Below, piece by piece: positions 46,952-56,591 of a DNA stretch of 64,000 nt; within the stretch, counting starts at the first letter, position 1, and every line of letters begins with the position of its first letter. The stretch lies in the NCBI GenBank assembly GCA_949317995.1, contig OX439040.1:58190089-58254088 (forward strand). The letters run 5' to 3'. The notes beneath the pieces were generated by a model. The model did not search any database. It saw only the letters and a program-made list of their open reading frames with translations, and had not been told where the DNA came from. Source of the DNA: Acholoe squamosa. Taxonomy: Eukaryota; Annelida; Polychaeta; Phyllodocida; Polynoidae. The position numbers and the translations under genes were made by a program.

Positions 46952-46984
46952 TAGCTAATTAGCATAAATTATGCTAATTAGCTA
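46952..46984. repeat. perfect 33-bp palindrome with octamer-like motif
   Basis: TAGCTAATTAGCATAA (46952-46967), one A, then the exact inverse TTATGCTAATTAGCTA (46969-46984). Each arm contains ATGCTAAT, similar to a POU/octamer site, and the homeodomain core TAATTA. A regulatory role is only a possibility. Confidence 0.6.
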
Positions 46985-48775
46985 TATATCTCATGACCAA
47001 TTAGACATAGAGCTTATTAACATTCTTGAAATGGTCATACCTACCCATATCTAGCAAGCCATTCCTCCAAAACTAACAGGAGTATCTTCTCATGCTATGT
47101 ATCACTGTAATGCTAATGATTTGAATTTTAAAGTTGACTTTTAGCACGGAGCACCCTTTCTCCTTGCCTCTACACATATGTTGTTCATGATGGCCAAAGG
47201 TGAATACATCATTAGCAGAAGTAGTATGCAGAAGGGAAGCGGGTGTGCATCTATTACCCAATAAAGACTGGGGGTAACCCCAAGGACTTTATTTGGGAAT
47301 AGATTCACACTCCCTCCCCTTCAAAGTGGCCTTATTCCTGTCATAACAAGGTGTCAAAAGATACCACTGCCCTGCATTATTAAATCATATATTCATGGCT
47401 ACCAAAATAATTGCACAGCAGACCTATTAGAGGAGCTGTGCATCCATTGGACTGCCATGCCTATATGACCCAATATATGCATGGCAAGGAAACATCCCTG
47501 TCCAACCACATTTCTCCTCACTATAATTGGGTTCCAAAAAGTGCAAGTTTCATATTATATGGACATGATTTCATTAGTACAACAGCACTTTCCTGAATCC
47601 TAAGATATGTATAAACATGGAAAAGCAAGTTATAGCCATTAGTAATGACCCTGCATTAAAATACTTCTCAGGTAGCTTCTGCTGCCCTCCTACTACTCCC
47701 ACAAACTCAAGTCTGGGAAATTCATTTCTGCTATTCCCCTTACGTTATGGTCATTATTTGCTTAGCAACAGGCATTCTTTTAATCTATCTGCCTGGCATG
47801 GCTGAATCCATGAGCTTAGGTCCTATATCTAATTGCAGCGGGGCTAAAGGTGAAACCATCTAATTGTGAAGAGTTTTGTTCCTTGGGCACACAGTTAGAG
47901 AGGGGGTGAGGTCACTTATCCATCCAAGGTGGAGACAGGGGGAGAGTGGTAAGCAATGAAGAGCATGTCTGAGGTCTGCAGTTTCTTGTGCCTAGCCGTT
48001 GTGTAATGGTCAACCCTAGGTTGGCAATAATTTGATTACTTTAAGTAATACTTGACTATTCTATACATCATGTTTACATAAAACTAGAGAGAGAGAGAAA
48101 GCTAAAGAGCATACAGTGTATAAGCAAAGAGTTTGGGTCATGACCTAGAAACACCCCCCTAACATCCAGATGTAATGAAGGAAATGTGACAGTCTTTTGA
48201 CATCAACAAGGGATCATTAAGTTTTTGATGTTTAAGATTTAACATCAAAATCAACATCGTGTCCCTATGTCCTATTTATAACATGGCATCCCCGAGGAGA
48301 AGATCTAAAGGTATTATGTGTTCTAAAAATCCCCCTGGAGGCACATCTTCCCCCGTTGGCCCACATATTCCTACAGCAGGAACTATGAAGTTAATGCAGG
48401 TGTTTCAGGTAAAGGTGAAACTGTCAAGTTTTATAAATTCTAAGTAAAATATCATGAGGTACATAGATTCTTTTTTCAATAATTGCTCTTCAGTGTAAAC
48501 ACACATTGTCCAAGACTATTGCTAAGTCCAGAATGCTAAGTAATATTATCCTGATCATCTACTACATATGCAAACCCTTGCCTCTCTAGTAATTCTCAGA
48601 GGCTGAGAAATTAAATGTAAATGTTGGTCATTTTGGAATCACTAGCGTATAGTGTGGGTGCTTTCTGAAAGCATTATTTTTTTCAGGGCCCTGAAGAACT
48701 GGTTCCACTAATGCTGGTTGGGCAATTGGTTGCTAATTCAACCATTTTCATAAAGCGAATGTATAGAAAAGTATC
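46985..48775. other. intergenic DNA, nothing recognised
   Basis: Short frames only; nothing I can name. Confidence 0.4.
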
Positions 48776-48895
48776 CCCACTTGGCAAAAAACGTTTTTAA
48801 ACGTTTTTTTAACCAATTTTCAACCAAATAACCAATAGGGAAACCAATAAAAACGTTTTTTTAACGTAAAAAAAAACGTTTTTATGCCAAGTGGG
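48776..48895. mobile_element. MITE-like element, 120 bp
   Basis: The ends are CCCACTTGGCA and its inverse TGCCAAGTGGG, each followed inward by AAAAACGTTTTT. The hairpin is interrupted by an ACCAATTTTCAACCAAATAA loop. It truncates the - strand open frame that enters from 49120. Confidence 0.7.
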
Positions 48896-49120
48896 TCCTT
48901 TGATACTTTCCCACATAAAGTCAGTCACTATCTGCAAATATAGTCTATCGGATTTGATTCTTCCTATCACAACTACTAGACGTCTCCACAATATTGCAAT
49001 TATCAACAGGAATATTCCTATCAAACAAAGTGACGTCACCCAACCATAATGGTCTTCAACTCCCTGACAACTCTTAGGATTATCAGGTGAAGCTATATCT
49101 TTCATGTTGGGTTCTTTCAC
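48896..49120 (-). other. open frame with one membrane segment, unidentified
   Basis: A - strand frame open from 49120 to the MITE encodes about 75 residues, with a hydrophobic helix (TSLCLIGIFLLIIAILW) followed by basic residues. It begins with GTG after a stop and has no clear splice sites. It lies downstream of the retroelement dUTPase on the same strand, so a leftover of a membrane-anchored retroelement product is conceivable. It may equally be chance. Confidence 0.2.
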
Positions 49121-49549
49121 ATGTCATTACTCAAGAAGGCATCCTACTCCCAAGGGATTATAATATGTCTTCCAGTTGTCACTAGTGTACATGTATCAGT
49201 TATCTAGAGTTTCCTTTCCCCCTCTTTTTTTACCTTTCCCATGGGATCATATAACTTCTTCTTTATTTTCTTACATTTCCATTGTCCCCAGAGGGGTTGC
49301 TGATAAGGTGGTATCGGGTGTGGACACTTAAATTTATTAAACCTCAGGTTTTATAGTTCTCACCCAATGACTAACCCTCTTTTTCTTTTCGTCCAACTTC
49401 CTGTTAAACAAGGACATATACATCTCTGATCCCTCTCTTTTCCACTCGCTCTACTTTGAGTTGCTCACTAATCCACCATCACTCTAACCATCCCTTTCAA
49501 CACCGATGTCTCCCACCAAAATCCTGCATTCACCATTAATGCTCAACTA
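49121..49549. other. spacer, nothing recognised
   Basis: Pyrimidine-rich on the + strand; no feature supported. Confidence 0.3.
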
Positions 49550-50238
49550 GTGCCAGACAGTTCAGCAACCTCAACTTTGTTGATTGAGGAATTAATGCGC
49601 ATTTACTCCGTGGGATACCCGGAGCTACCTCATCATTTCCTGCGATGCTGCTGGTTTGATGGCGCCCCTTTCATGGGAGCTCCTGTGACTTGCTGGCCTC
49701 CAGCGGTCTACTCAGTTATACAGCTCAGGGATGTTCCTGTGTTCAGAGTGGTGCCAGTACAGAGGTCTCCAGCACTCCCATGGAAAACACAGGAGTCCCT
49801 AGGTCTTCAACAACGACCACCTCTCCTGTGTTTCCATTGGCTTTTCCAGCATCTCTGAATATGGCTACTTCAACCATCCAATCTATAACTTCAGAAGTGC
49901 TGTCGGTGGCTTCAGCGACTCTGCCACCTCAGCAGGAGCCAACTCAGACCCCTTCCAAATTGTCATCAGCTTCCTCTGAACCAGGCTCTCACTCCAAGCG
50001 TCATCACAAGAAGCCGAGCTCCTCAAAACATCCCAAGAGGCAGAAATCCTCTGATGATCCCAACTCTCGTAGGAGATCCTCCTCCTCTACCATCAGACCA
50101 GAGGCGGATCCAGTGCTGTCCACCACCCTGAGGTCGCGCTCTTCCTCGCCTCGACCCTCGGCAGAGCCCTCCTTTCAAAAGGCTTAAGACCCCATTGAGG
50201 TAGAGTCCTTGGAAGATGAGGCGTCCGACACTCGCTAG
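49550..50238 (+). pseudogene. Ser/Pro-rich basic ORF, possibly a retroelement gag-like remnant
   Basis: A frame at 49550-49690 (IEELMRIYSVGYPELPHHFL) gives way to a second frame at 49690-50187. The second is rich in Ser, Thr and Pro, with a strongly basic tract (KRHHKKPSSSKHPKRQK and SRRRSSSS). After a TAA at 50185 the same frame continues DPIEVESLEDEASDTR before another stop. The composition changes sharply from the flanks, so it was probably once coding, now frameshifted and stopped. No conserved domain is recognised. It lies antisense to and just beyond the dUTPase frame of the Gypsy element. Confidence 0.35.
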
Positions 50239-50272
50239 ATCATTATTCCAATAAGTAAGTTTGAGGTCAGCC

Positions 50273-50683
50273 TCAATTTCTATTCTCTCCACCTCTCTTT
50301 AATATTATGTAAGTTATCCTCCTAGGTCTTGCTATTTTCTCCACAATAGCCTGGGCTATTTTATCCCCTTGTTTCACTAAATAAGGTCGACGACCCGCAT
50401 TACAAACGAGCACACATACCATGCCCCTATAGTCCTTATCAATTACCCCTGCGTCAATATCAATGTAATTCTTTAATGCCAAGCCTGAACGTGGAGCTAA
50501 GCACACATAGCACCCTTCTGGAATTTACCACGCGATTCCGGTGGCAATCGCACCCCTCTCGCCAGCAGGAATCCAGCGATTTTGAGCACTAAACAGGTCC
50601 AATCCTGCTGCTGGGAGTCCCATATTCAGGTAGTCGCGCGTCCGTGGAAAGTCGGCGACATTCCAGTATAGGGACACCGCCAT
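50273..50683 (-). pseudogene. dUTPase-like ORF of the Gypsy element (one internal stop)
   Basis: From an ATG at 50683 the frame runs about 136 codons, interrupted only by a TAA at 50527-50525. Four of the five conserved dUTPase motifs are visible in order: AGLDLFSA (motif 1), PRSGLA (2), DIDAGVIDKDYRG (3) and VKQGDKIAQ (4). The C-terminal Gly-rich motif 5 is absent or degraded (the frame ends near KRGGENRN). Trimeric dUTPase hydrolyses dUTP to dUMP and so limits uracil in new DNA. It sits about 2.1 kb downstream of the integrase segment on the same strand, and the 51296-52502 frames lie between. A host-derived pseudogene is possible but less likely given strand and context. Confidence 0.75.
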
Positions 50684-51295
50684 TGACTGATACTTCTGTC
50701 ACACGCACCCCGACTGAGGTTCCCTGTCACACTTAATTGCACTCATATTTTTAAAAGAAATGAAACCCGCCTATTATTGCAACTAATAATAATGATTTTT
50801 TTTTTACTTGTGATGCCTGATTGTCAAAAATATACCCTCGTTCTCACCAATGTAATAGCAACCACAATAATATGGCCTTTGATCTAAAATTCGCAATATA
50901 CTTCACCCTCAAACGTGTTTGCAGGTCATTGTTATTTTAAAATGTTCCCTCATTTTCCTAATTAATATAATATTGACCCTACAGTCCATCAGTCATTCCG
51001 CCAGCACTCACACTTTCTCTCATTTCTCAGCAACAATCACTTTTTCCTATACTCAATAATAATTAATTCTACTTACTTTTGTTTACTGCCTTATTAATAA
51101 GAATAAAACACAACCTCACAATTTCCTCAATTGAATACTTATCCTCCTGGTCCGCTTTTCAACTGCAAGCTCAGAGTGAGAACTAATATTATAATAAAAT
51201 TAATATTACCATAACCTCAAACCATACTACACAGTCATACCAAATAATATACTGATCTCTAAATCATTTTAAAAAAATACTCTCCCTTGAAAGTG
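50684..51295. other. AT-rich spacer inside the retroelement
   Basis: No coding frame is recognised. Strongly A/T-rich between 50750 and 51290, unlike the coding regions on both sides. It could be a leader or polypurine region, but no such signal is clear. Confidence 0.3.
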
Positions 51296-52502
51296 TTAAA
51301 CACGTGTGTCCTCTCTGTCCTCCAACTTAAGCATTCCTTCAGTTGAGTGACTTTCATATGTCACTCTCGCAGTCAGATACACTTCCACTGTGATAGTGTC
51401 CAATAAGGAATCACAAATTTCCCTTACGGGAAAGATTTTGACATCTTCATGACTGGGTTCCAGTGCCATTATTGTACTTTCGGCACCTACCTTGTCATCG
51501 CCAGTGAAGCCTTTCTTCTTCAGTTCTTGTGCATCACTAACTAGTCTCCTGGCCTCTCGTCGCGCATCGCGGGCCTTGCGAGTTTCCTGTTGTTTCTTTA
51601 AACGCTCTAAACAGGCTCGCTCCTTTTCATGCTGGTAGGCTATTAGCTTGGCCTGTATTTGTTTCTTGCAAGTATCTTGAACACTAGCTATCTCATCTGC
51701 CACCAAAGGTAAAATGGATCGCTTGTCAGTCCAATTATTTATGGCCTTCTTTTGATGTTTCGTGGTGCGATATCAAGTCTCAGAATCACATGTGACATCG
51801 GATTCGGTGCCTTGGCAATTTTAGATGTTTTCTTGCCCCCTTCCATACAATCGTCACTGCTGAGACCCTCATGATCTAAATTGACTTCCACTGTCTCCTC
51901 TTCTTCACCCCCAATTTCAGCAGAGATTGGTTCTCCAAAATCTACTTGTAATTCCTCTGGTTCACTTTCGCTGACAGCAGATGCTCCAGCCTTAGCCCCT
52001 TTTCTCACTTTAGTCTTATTTTCTGAAGTACCAGAATGCAGTCGTCTCCTTGACGACTTAATAGAATTCTTTTCTCTAATTTTCGCTCTCTCTTTTGAGC
52101 GATCAGTGTCCTTTGAACTTCCTTTGTTCAATGACACTGTTATCTTTGGACATGCCCCACTCGGGGACGTCTTTCCTCCTAAACCCTCAGCCTCTCTAAT
52201 TTTCGCTCTCTCTTGTGAGGGAGCAGTATTCTTTGAACTTTCTTTGCTCAAAGATACTGTTACCTTTGGACGTACCCCACTCGGGGACGTCTTACCTCCT
52301 AAACTCTCAACCTCAGCAACATTGCATCGCGTTTTTGGAACCTCCGAGTGATTAAGGCTTGCGGACTGAGCTGTTTGCCGCTCGCTTGCCGACACTGCAT
52401 CGGCTCCATAGGTTTCCACCACCCCCTTTTGTGAGGATGGCCCTTTATTAACCAGAGGCGTGGCTGAGTTAGGTAAACACTCCCTACTAGCCTAAGTGCC
52501 AC
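51296..52502 (-). pseudogene. charged coiled-coil ORFs downstream of integrase
   Basis: Two frames lie in tandem: 52502/52422-51739 and 51706-51296. The first is rich in Ser, Lys and Glu and contains two copies of a roughly 40-residue unit (PKVTVSLSKESSKNT / PKITVSLNKGSSKDT), matching a 120-bp DNA duplication. An acidic stretch (EEEETVEVNLDHEG) follows. The second has a basic, helix-prone segment (KQIQAKLIAYQHEKERACLE, then LKKQQETRKARDARREARR) typical of a coiled coil. No enzyme motif is visible. Their position suggests an accessory retroelement product of unknown role. Confidence 0.5.
52074..52313. repeat. two tandem 120-bp units within the retroelement ORF
   Basis: CTCTAATTTTCGCTCTCTCT occurs at 52074 and 52194, and CCCCACTCGGGGACGTCTT follows in both. 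The two units are about 85 percent alike by eye. Confidence 0.85.
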
Positions 52503-52520
52503 CTGAAGGTTCCCAAGCTA

Positions 52521-53090
52521 TCACTGATTCTTTTGGGTCGGGGTACCCCTATTAATCTCGCCACCTCTGGGTTCGGATTGTTCATGTTCTATAATATTGG
52601 GATCTTTTTCTGAGCTGTCATTACTACCCTCTCCCTCTACCTCAGACAGCCGTTCTATCTCCCGGAACTCTCCATTCTGGGGAAATGCTCTGGTGTGTTC
52701 CTTTCTCATAGACTCTCTTAAGTTATCTTCAGGCTCACTAATCTCCTCCTCTAGCTCACTGCCACTCCCCTCATCATCCTCTGATGGTATTTCTCTTCTT
52801 GGAGGTAAGCTCTCTTCAGCTTATTTACATTTACCAAGTGGTCAATGGCCCTTCCGGTCCTCAACGACAGCAGTCATACATGATTGTCATCTATATCTTC
52901 TTCGACTCTATATGGTCCTCTGAGAACTTGGACAAGCTATTTTCAGCACAGTTGGGGTCATAGTAGTACACTAAATCACAGGTCGAGCATTTTTGTCCAA
53001 CCAATAAAACCTCCTGACCAACTTATTATGTAGAGCCGTGATGCCCACACGACCGCCACAGAAGAAATCATCGTGCATTACCTATAGCAC
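52521..53090 (-). pseudogene. integrase remnants: zinc-finger part and C-terminal part, core deleted
   Basis: On the - strand, right after the RNase H frame, comes MHDDFFCGGRVGITALHNKL followed by VRRFYWLDKNARP (about 53085-52975). This resembles the N-terminal H2C2 finger region of Gypsy integrases, with two stops. By about 52923 the sequence reads GPYRVEE..LRTGRAIDHLVNVNKLKRA, the characteristic C-terminal segment. About 50 bp separate them where the catalytic DDE core (normally some 400-500 bp or more) should be. The frame then continues into an acidic tail (52709-52521). Confidence 0.7.
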
Positions 53091-54666
53091 TCAATCTATC
53101 AGGGCAGTAGGCACAACCATTCGTGGCTCAATGATAATCTTTTGTCTTGGTCCCTTCTTTTGCACATTACCATACCTACACAAAATGCCTTGATCATTAA
53201 TTCCCATATGGTCAGACTGACACAAAACAGCCTGAGCCTCGTCCCAGTTATTGGGAAGTTTGTCGTTTAACAGCCATTCAACTGCTGGGATTTCATCATC
53301 CATAGACTGACCCTCCTCCAATGGTAATTCCTTCGAGTTATCCAGAGGCTCTTTAGCTTTTCCAGAGGGTCCCATAGCCAACAGCTCACATCCTACATCC
53401 GGCTCAAACTCTTCTTCATCGTCCGAATCGGCTACCGGTGTGTCTTTTAAGACCACTCTGGACAGGTAATCAGGGACATAATGCTTGTTGCCAGGTTGAT
53501 AAGTAATCTTGTAATCAAAATCACTTAATGCCAAAGCCCACCTTTTCAAGCGTTTCGATGGAGCCTTATAAGCCTGCTGAAGCAACGGCACCAATGGCTG
53601 ATGATCAGTAACAATAGTTACCTTTCCGCCATGCAACATGTTCTCATAATTCTTTAAGGTCTTAATTACCACCAATGCCTCTCGTTCCGTGATGGGATAA
53701 TTCCTCTCGGCCTTATTCATTGTGTAGGAAAAATACACCACAGGTCACAACAAATCATCCCTAAGCTGACACACTACACCCTGTTTTGTCATCAATAACC
53801 AATAATTATAATGAACGGGTATAACAGGGTACACTTATGTATGTATTTATTGTATACTATGTTATGTATGTATTTATTGTATGCTATATGAGAGAGTGCT
53901 ATTGGAGTCCTGTGTAGGGTTTATGGTAGCTAGAGTTTATGGTAGCTGTGGAATGCTGCAGACGGCGATGGAGTCGACGAGATCTGGTCAGGAGGATTCT
54001 GTAGGGGAAAAGATATATGTAAGCCAAGTACATGGAGTCTGGGAGGTGTAGTGGGTTAGTAAGAGACAGGTGAGGAGTTAGTATTGTGGGAGCGGTTGAG
54101 GAAGCAACACATACTCCTGGAGTAGACGAGGATGAAGCTGTTTAGTATCTAGTATTACACTTAGCCAATGTAAGAACGGATTAAGCAGGATCTCTATGGC
54201 ACCTATACCTCTCTAGAAGCACGGGATTGTTGGAACATGAACTGCTTGTGTGAATAGACTGATGTCGTTGAAGCTGTATAGAACTGATTGGAATCACCAA
54301 ACAACTGTAACTGTGGATAACGTGTGAACAATAAATGGTGACTTGTATCGGCGTCTTGGTGTTGGTTAAAAGAATGGGCTAGGCCAACATCATACCACTA
54401 GAGTTAGTCTTCCCAATACGAACGATCAGTGGAGTGAACTGATAACTATCCCAATGAGACTATAGTAATATACACATAAACACAACCCATACAGCCCAAC
54501 CCCCACAAGCATCATCAGAGGCATCTGTCAAGACGTAGAAGTGTCCTGATATTTCGGGATGTATCAGTAATGGTGGACTCACCAACATGCTTTGTATTTC
54601 TTTGAATGCTTCCTCACATTGAGGTGTCCAATCAAATAGAACCCGCTTCTTCAGCAGGTGTTTCAA
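53091..54666 (-). pseudogene. RNase H domain, split by a 683-bp insertion
   Basis: The upstream part (54666-54488) has FDWTPQCEEAFKEIQSML and LTDASDDACG, the start of a Gypsy RNase H. The downstream part (53796-53091) has PVVYFSYTMNKAERNYPITE followed by REALVV, then TDHQPL, QPGNKHYVPDYLSR and a linker toward integrase. Both halves are in the same order as intact elements. Disrupting changes are the insertion at 53801-54483, an extra G in a G run near 54508 and a TGA just before PVVYF. Confidence 0.85.
53801..54483. mobile_element. 683-bp insertion in RNase H flanked by AACC, LTR-like
   Basis: Exact AACC copies at 53797-53800 and 54484-54487 flank the insert, and removing the insert with one copy brings the RNase H halves together. 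Near its left end a unit with TTATGTATGTATTTATTGTA is tandemly repeated. AATAAA is at about 54331 on the + strand. GTAGGGGAAAAGATATATG (near 54001) resembles ATAGGGGAAGAGATTTATAT (near 59380) in the LTR-like region, which hints at a solo LTR of a related element. The ends are not the usual TG..CA, so the class is uncertain. Confidence 0.55.
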
Positions 54667-54712
54667 AGGTGCAGCCAGTTGAGCAAACCCTTTAATAAAA
54701 CTGCGATAATAA

Positions 54713-55647
54713 TTACAGTCCCAGAAAGGATCTCACAGTGTGCTTGTCATGTGGTCGCCCAAACTCTTGCACTTTCCGCATCACTTTGGGTTGAGTAGCT
54801 AGTCCATCAGGGCTTACTACATGTCCCAAAAACTTGATCTCGTGCCGACCCCATCCACTCTTGGAAGGTTTAATGGTCAGTCCCGTGCAATGCAATGCCT
54901 TCAGCACCTGATAGACACTGCTGATGTGGTCACTCACTGTAGGATCAAAAACCACAATGTCATCCAAATAAGCTAGACATGTATGTGGCGTCAATCCACT
55001 CAGAGCCATAGACATTATTTTTATAAATTGCCATGGGCTTTGTCTCATGCCAAAAGGCAACTGCCACACCCCGGAAGGCGACGTGAAAGCCGAGTACTTG
55101 CGACTATCGGGATGCAAGTCACACTCAGCAAATCGATGGCAGAAAAGATGATGGGTTTCCTGTGGGCTATGTAGAGAAACAACTCTCGACCTGTGGGCAT
55201 GGGATAGGTTTCATCCTCAGTCATTAGATTCAGTGTACGATAATCTGTACACAATCTTGCCAAACCATCTTTCTTTTGAACCACTACCAGAGGGCTTCTC
55301 CATGCACTATCGCTGGGTACAATAATGCCCATCCGAAGCAGTATCTTAATCTGCTCATCTATTATGTCCATTTTGAGTGGTGAGTACCTATATGGTCGCG
55401 TGGTACATATTCCCTGCTCCTCATTTACCTTTATTTTCATTGGAGACCAGGTGCAATGACCCAACTCCTCCATATTGAAGGCAATAGCATCCATGTTTTC
55501 TGCCAACATGGCTTTAAATTTCATTTGTTCTTCCAAGGTCATGCAAGTACCTCCGAGATCCGAATTCATTATCTTTTCTCTTTTGATGACTCGATTAGCA
55601 CTGTCTTTCTGGTTTTGCCTCACACCTAGGGTCCGATTTCGAGACAT
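54713..55647 (-). pseudogene. reverse transcriptase of the Gypsy element (frameshifted)
   Basis: Frame 55647-55045 holds the fingers and palm start: RPYRYSPLKMDIIDEQIK, GIIVPSDSAWRSPLVVVQKK, LCTDYRTLN and FSAIDL. Frame 55117-54713 continues with WQLPFGMRQSPWQF, the catalytic YLDDIVVF, FLGHVVSPDG and the end of the thumb. A frameshift near 55115 separates the two. The order and spacing are those of Ty3/Gypsy RTs. Confidence 0.9.
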
Positions 55648-55743
55648 TTTCTGATTCAGACAGTACTACATTGATGTCATTTAACTCAGTCCCTTCCGAT
55701 GAACTGCTGGGAGTGTCATCCCCCAGTGTCCAACAATCCAGGT

Positions 55744-56588
55744 CTAACACCATACTTCCTGTAGCTCTAAAGGTGGTACATTGGCTTCGCGCACGTATGC
55801 TAGCATGTCGTTACGATCAATATATACAGATTGATCAGTGAAATTGGCTATTTTCATCCACCAGTTCTTGTCAATATAGTTAAGGACATATTCCACTGCT
55901 ACTATAGTAAGTCGAGACAGTTCTAGCGCAATGTTATCTCCCTGACCAACATCCAATTTTCCCAGGGTTCCACGGCAATTATCTGTTCCTGTCTAGGTCA
56001 CAAGCATAAACCTTGTTTAGCTGATACAGGAATGCCGTTAAACACCCTTATTTTATGTTGGTCCGCAATGATTTCTGCCTTCAAATCTCTAAGAATGTTG
56101 CGACCCAAGATCATCGGATGTGCCAATGTCTTCATTACATGGAAATGGTAATAAATCACTATATCATCTAGACTACAACGCAATTTGACAATTTCTTGTA
56201 TAGCACTTTCATTCTTGTTTCCTATGCGCACTGTTTGTTGATTTCCATCCATAATATCCCATATGGCGTTGAGGGGTAGAGCATCCCTCAGTTCCTGACA
56301 TATAAAACAATCAGAAGCTCCGGTGTCTACCAGTCCTTGGTACTCTTCCTCAACAATAATCTCCAAAAGGTAAGCACTTTGTGTGTTGTTATCATGGCCA
56401 GCAAACCTGTCCCCCTGAATCAATTGCAATTCAATAATAGGAGCAGGCTGGCCCACTAGTTTCCCTGACCATTGCCAGAATGACCAGTGGGTCCCGTGGA
56501 ATCCGGGGTAGGTCCAGTTCGAGCATTCAGACTGTTGTGGTAGACACCAAGAGAGCACACTCCTCAGTACTATGATTCTGAGCATCAT
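55744..56588 (-). pseudogene. aspartic protease and linker of the Gypsy element
   Basis: In frame 56588-55998 the catalytic LVDTGASDCFI and the later HPMILGRNIL (the ILG region) mark a retropepsin-like protease. The following frame, 55956-55744, is the linker usually found between protease and RT (IANFTDQSVYIDRNDMLAYV). Frame changes between parts show decay. Confidence 0.85.
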
Positions 56589-56591
56589 GTA

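Noticed and set aside
51881..52351. 156-codon + strand frame inside the retroelement
   Set aside because: Antisense shadow of the Ser/Lys/Glu-rich - strand ORF and its 120-bp duplication.
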